Shown here one piece after another: positions 5,747-7,478 of a DNA stretch of 7,478 nt (position 1 is the first letter of the stretch; each line of letters starts with the position of its first letter). The DNA comes from Chloroflexota bacterium. GTDB lineage: Bacteria > Chloroflexota > Dehalococcoidia > Lucifugimonadales > JADFKI01. The position numbers were made by a program, and so were the translations under genes. Under the pieces are notes generated by a model, which had not been told where the DNA came from, made no database searches, and saw nothing but the letters and a program-made list of their open reading frames with translations. The stretch is taken from assembly GCA_024648655.1 (NCBI GenBank), contig JAGGDZ010000023.1, forward strand, positions 1-7,478, given 5' to 3'.

Positions 5747-6223
5747 ATGCCAAGAGTAAGCGGGCTTGGACATGTGGGAATTTATGTGAACGATCTGATG
5801 GGACAACGTGACTTTTACTCGCGGGTGATGGGCTTGGAGATAACGGACGAGGACTTGGAGCAGCGCCGTATGGTCTTCATGAGCGCGAATCCGGAGATTG
5901 AGCATCACGAGTTCGTACTTATGGAAGGCCGGGACGTGCCTGCTGACGGCAAGCTGGTTCAGCAGATCTCCTTCACAGTTGAGACTATCGGGGAATTGAA
6001 GGACTTCTATCAGACATTCCGCAACGAGGGCGTGAGCATACAGCGTATAGTGAGCCACGGCAACGCATTCGGGATGTACGCGGACGATCCCGAGGGCAAC
6101 ACGCTCGAGGTCTATTACAAGACCGGCTTGGAAGTGCCGCAGCCGCATGGCGACCACATCGAGCTGGACATGTCCGACGAAGAACTTATGGAGATTGCCG
6201 AGGCGGCGGTTCCGGGGAGCTAA
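5747..6223 (+). CDS. VOC-family protein (glyoxalase/extradiol dioxygenase fold)
   Basis: The 158-residue protein has paired beta-alpha-beta-beta-beta modules, the vicinal oxygen chelate fold used by ring-cleaving dioxygenases and glyoxalases with a divalent metal. GLGHVGIYVNDL (6-17) gives the first metal ligand His9, and FYSRVMGLEI is the following helix-turn. IEHHEFVLMEG (51-61) is the edge strand. VQQISFTVETI (71-81) is the start of the second module, and YADDPEGNTLEVYY (111-124) ends with the ligand Glu121. In many relatives the second module begins 'LxHIAFxV'; here the His position is Gln73, so metal binding or chemistry may differ. An acidic C-terminal tail (ELDMSDEELMEIAEA) extends beyond the fold. 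The start is ATG 5747 because AGGAGG (5736-5741) is five bases upstream. The ATG at 5744 is too close, and the in-frame TTG at 5732 lies before the ribosome site. Substrate unknown. Confidence 0.88.
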   Translation: MPRVSGLGHVGIYVNDLMGQRDFYSRVMGLEITDEDLEQRRMVFMSANPEIEHHEFVLMEGRDVPADGKLVQQISFTVETIGELKDFYQTFRNEGVSIQRIVSHGNAFGMYADDPEGNTLEVYYKTGLEVPQPHGDHIELDMSDEELMEIAEAAVPGS

Positions 6224-6247
6224 CATCAATATACAGGTCGGATAGAA

Positions 6248-6269
6248 TGGTGTGCACATGGTGTGCACA
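6248..6269 (+). promoter_or_regulatory. Exact tandem 11-bp repeat with two TGTGCACA palindromes (candidate operator)
   Basis: TGGTGTGCACA occurs twice with no gap (6248-6258, 6259-6269). Each copy contains the perfect 8-bp palindrome TGTGCACA, so the two dyads are 11 bp apart, about one helical turn, on the same DNA face. They lie between the VOC stop and the next start at 6293, just after TAGAAT (6243-6248), a possible -10 box. The placement suits a dimeric repressor. The regulator is unknown. Confidence 0.55.
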
Positions 6270-6292
6270 ATAAGGGATATGAAGGCGCTGTG

Positions 6293-6607
6293 ATGGAATC
6301 GCGTGTGAACGACATGCGTATATTTGGGATGCCCGTGCAGTTTATTACGGTCGTCGCCATCAGCCTTGCGCTGACGATATATTTCGGAGCGTGGGCTGCC
6401 GACGCGCGGATAGACGCAAGGTCTGGGCAGTCCACGGAACAGAGCGCGCAGCAGTTTAACTTTGGGTCGAGCTCAAATTCACCTGTCGGTTCGGGACTTG
6501 CGGGAGCGCTGCGCCAAGACGGGACGGACACGGGCGAAGCATACGGTAACCCAGGCGAGGGGCAGGCGTGGGAGAAGATGTTCCTGTTCGCCTGTCCGCT
6601 GCATTGA
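6293..6607 (+). CDS. Small putative membrane-anchored protein, function unknown
   Basis: The 104-residue product is not recognised. A short charged N-terminus (MESRVNDMR) precedes one hydrophobic segment at about 12-34 (MPVQFITVVAISLALTIYFGAW). The remaining 70 residues are polar and rich in Gly, Ser and Gln, with low-complexity GSSSNSPVGSGLAGAL and GNPGEGQAWEK, ending FLFACPLH. This fits a bitopic protein with its tail outside the membrane, or an uncleaved signal anchor. No lipobox Cys follows the helix. The start at ATG 6293 has AAGG (6282-6285) seven bases upstream. An in-frame GTG at 6263 would place the start inside the operator-like repeat and is less likely. It lies 69 bases after the VOC gene and 101 before an MFS gene on the same strand. 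It could be spurious, but the single well-formed helix and ribosome site favour a gene. Confidence 0.55.
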   Translation: MESRVNDMRIFGMPVQFITVVAISLALTIYFGAWAADARIDARSGQSTEQSAQQFNFGSSSNSPVGSGLAGALRQDGTDTGEAYGNPGEGQAWEKMFLFACPLH

Positions 6608-6634
6608 GGGGCGAATAAGAAGTGCGTATTAGTG

Positions 6635-6696
6635 GCGAAAGTGCCGATTTCATCCCCATTCTACCCTTTCCCCTTGATGTGGGAAGGGACTTTCGC
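6635..6696 (+). repeat. Nested inverted repeat (hairpin) before the second MFS gene
   Basis: Outer arms GCGAAAGTGCC (6635-6645) and GGGACTTTCGC (6686-6696) pair at 10 of 11 positions. An inner C-rich run CCCTTTCCCC (6664-6673) can pair with GGGAAGGG (6681-6688) with one bulge, competing for the GGG bases. No T-run follows, so it is not a standard terminator. Its right arm carries GGGAAGGG, the only strong ribosome-site-like sequence before the MFS gene. It may be a dispersed palindromic element or a translation-control hairpin. Confidence 0.55.
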
Positions 6697-6708
6697 ATGA
6701 GATAATTC

Positions 6709-7478
6709 ATGGCACGACAGTCTGAGCCATCCGTAAGCAGCTTGCGTTCGAACTACGAGCGTGTCATCTACCCTCACTACGTTTGGGTCATAGTTACAGT
6801 CATAGCCGTTATGCAGATGGTTGGTACGTCCATCCGCATGGCGTTCGGCGTATTTATCGATCCGCTAGAGCAGACTTTTGAGTGGAGCCAGGGCAGTATC
6901 ACGCTCGCATACGCGATTTCGAGTGTGGTTACCGCGCTGGCTTCTCCTTTTGCGGGATGGTTTGGCGATCGCTTTGGGGCACGGAAAGCTATGGTCGTCG
7001 GTACGGCGATGTTTCTGCTGGGGATGCTGCTTACCGGAAGCATCAGCACCATCTGGGAGCTGTACCTGTACTTCGGGGTGTTGCTTGGCATGGCGCAGGC
7101 GATATTCCTTGTGCCGCTGATTCCGTCTGCGATGTACTGGTTCCGTCGGCATTTGGGCATAGGCATGGGGCTTATCATGGCTTCTTGGGGGCTTGGGCCC
7201 GCACTTGCCGCTGTGGTGGTGAGCTTGCTGCTGGGAGGGATGGGCTGGCAGAACGGCTTTATCGCACTCGGCATTGGATCGGCGGCGATAATGTTCGTGC
7301 TGATAGGGTTGTTCAGGGACACGCCCGCAGACAAGGGTATCCAACCGTATGGATACAGGCCGGGTGACGTGGAGGTGCAAAAGCGGAAGCCGGACCCGGC
7401 GCGGACGAAGCTCTTTAACGGATATATGCGAAAGACGGCGGCATTCTGGAATATGAGCTCGATCCATTTCTTGGGATG
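6709..7478 (+). CDS. MFS transporter, monocarboxylate/oxalate-formate-like (3' end outside window)
   Basis: The frame from ATG 6709 is open to the right edge and encodes the first 256 residues of an inner-membrane transporter. Residues 1-22 are cytoplasmic. Helix 1 (YVWVIVTVIAVMQMVG) leads to FGVFIDPLEQTFEWSQGSITLAYAIS, typical of the monocarboxylate and oxalate/formate antiporter groups ('FGVF..pl..eFgWsr'). Motif A is GWFGDRFGARKAM (83-95). Six helices end near 202, and a charged central loop (PADKGIQPYGYRPGDVEVQ) precedes the second half. An in-frame TAA at 6703-6705 fixes the start at 6709 or later. The Shine-Dalgarno is poor: GGGAAGGG ends 20 bases upstream and instead suits a three-codon ATG-AGA-TAA frame at 6697. 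It probably imports small organic acids, and it is a different family from the exporter at 2727. Confidence 0.88.
   Translation, partial: MARQSEPSVSSLRSNYERVIYPHYVWVIVTVIAVMQMVGTSIRMAFGVFIDPLEQTFEWSQGSITLAYAISSVVTALASPFAGWFGDRFGARKAMVVGTAMFLLGMLLTGSISTIWELYLYFGVLLGMAQAIFLVPLIPSAMYWFRRHLGIGMGLIMASWGLGPALAAVVVSLLLGGMGWQNGFIALGIGSAAIMFVLIGLFRDTPADKGIQPYGYRPGDVEVQKRKPDPARTKLFNGYMRKTAAFWNMSSIHFLG

Noticed and set aside
5711..6268. A 185-codon minus-strand frame
   Set aside because: It lies entirely opposite the well-supported VOC gene with its strong ribosome site. Its histidine- and leucine-rich composition is typical of an antisense shadow.
6263..6292. GTG 6263 as start of the small membrane protein
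   Set aside because: It falls inside the tandem operator-like repeat and has no ribosome site. ATG 6293 has AAGG at seven bases.
6777..7467. Two long minus-strand frames (185 and 200 codons)
   Set aside because: They are shadows of the MFS gene that runs open to the right edge. Their Pro/Ser/Arg-rich translations show no domain.

Overview
The window is a 7.5-kb piece of bacterial chromosome. It is gene-dense and moderately GC-rich, with good Shine-Dalgarno sites and sigma70-like promoters. The gene mix (a luciferase-like flavin oxidoreductase, two different MFS transporters, a VOC dioxygenase-fold protein, a membrane protein with a PH-like domain, and a HicBA remnant of a type I associate with Chloroflexota) suggests an environmental Chloroflexota of the Dehalococcoidia/SAR202 kind. 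That assignment rests on remembered protein style, with no database search, and is tentative.

Layout: (1) 1-572 (+) is the 3' part of coaE, dephospho-CoA kinase. (2) 573-981 has no intact gene, but its minus strand carries a decayed hicB-hicA toxin-antitoxin pair with its start region and 4-base gene overlap still readable. A perfect 26-bp palindrome lies inside the hicA remnant. (3) 982-2142 (-) is a luciferase-like flavin-dependent oxidoreductase. (4) A 166-bp divergent promoter region leads into a (+) pair: a small EthD-like/ferredoxin-fold protein (2309-2677) and a 14-helix DHA2-type MFS exporter (2727-4241). (5) 4238-4720 (-) is a membrane protein that appears to have a PH-like domain split by a two-helix hairpin. 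Its stop codon interlocks with the exporter's stop in one CTAG. (6) 4938-5639 (+) is a HAD phosphatase/phosphomutase with a TTG start. (7) 5747-6223 (+) is a VOC-fold protein. (8) 6293-6607 (+) is a small, probably membrane-anchored protein. (9) 6709 to the right edge (+) is the first 256 residues of a second MFS transporter of the monocarboxylate/oxalate-formate type, still open at the window end.

Functionally, coaE is housekeeping. The oxidoreductase, the EthD-like protein, the exporter, the VOC protein and the second transporter together look like an accessory set for uptake, oxidation and export of small organic compounds. No substrate can be named from sequence. The regulatory layer contains several short, specific repeats: a 16-bp tandem repeat at the VOC promoter, two TGTGCACA palindromes exactly 11 bp apart before the small membrane protein, and a GCAGGAT/GATAGGA element that forms both the start region of the first exporter and its last codons.

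The main non-obvious result is the HicBA fossil in the coaE downstream gap. I found no rRNA, tRNA, CRISPR array, transposase or canonical U-tract terminator.
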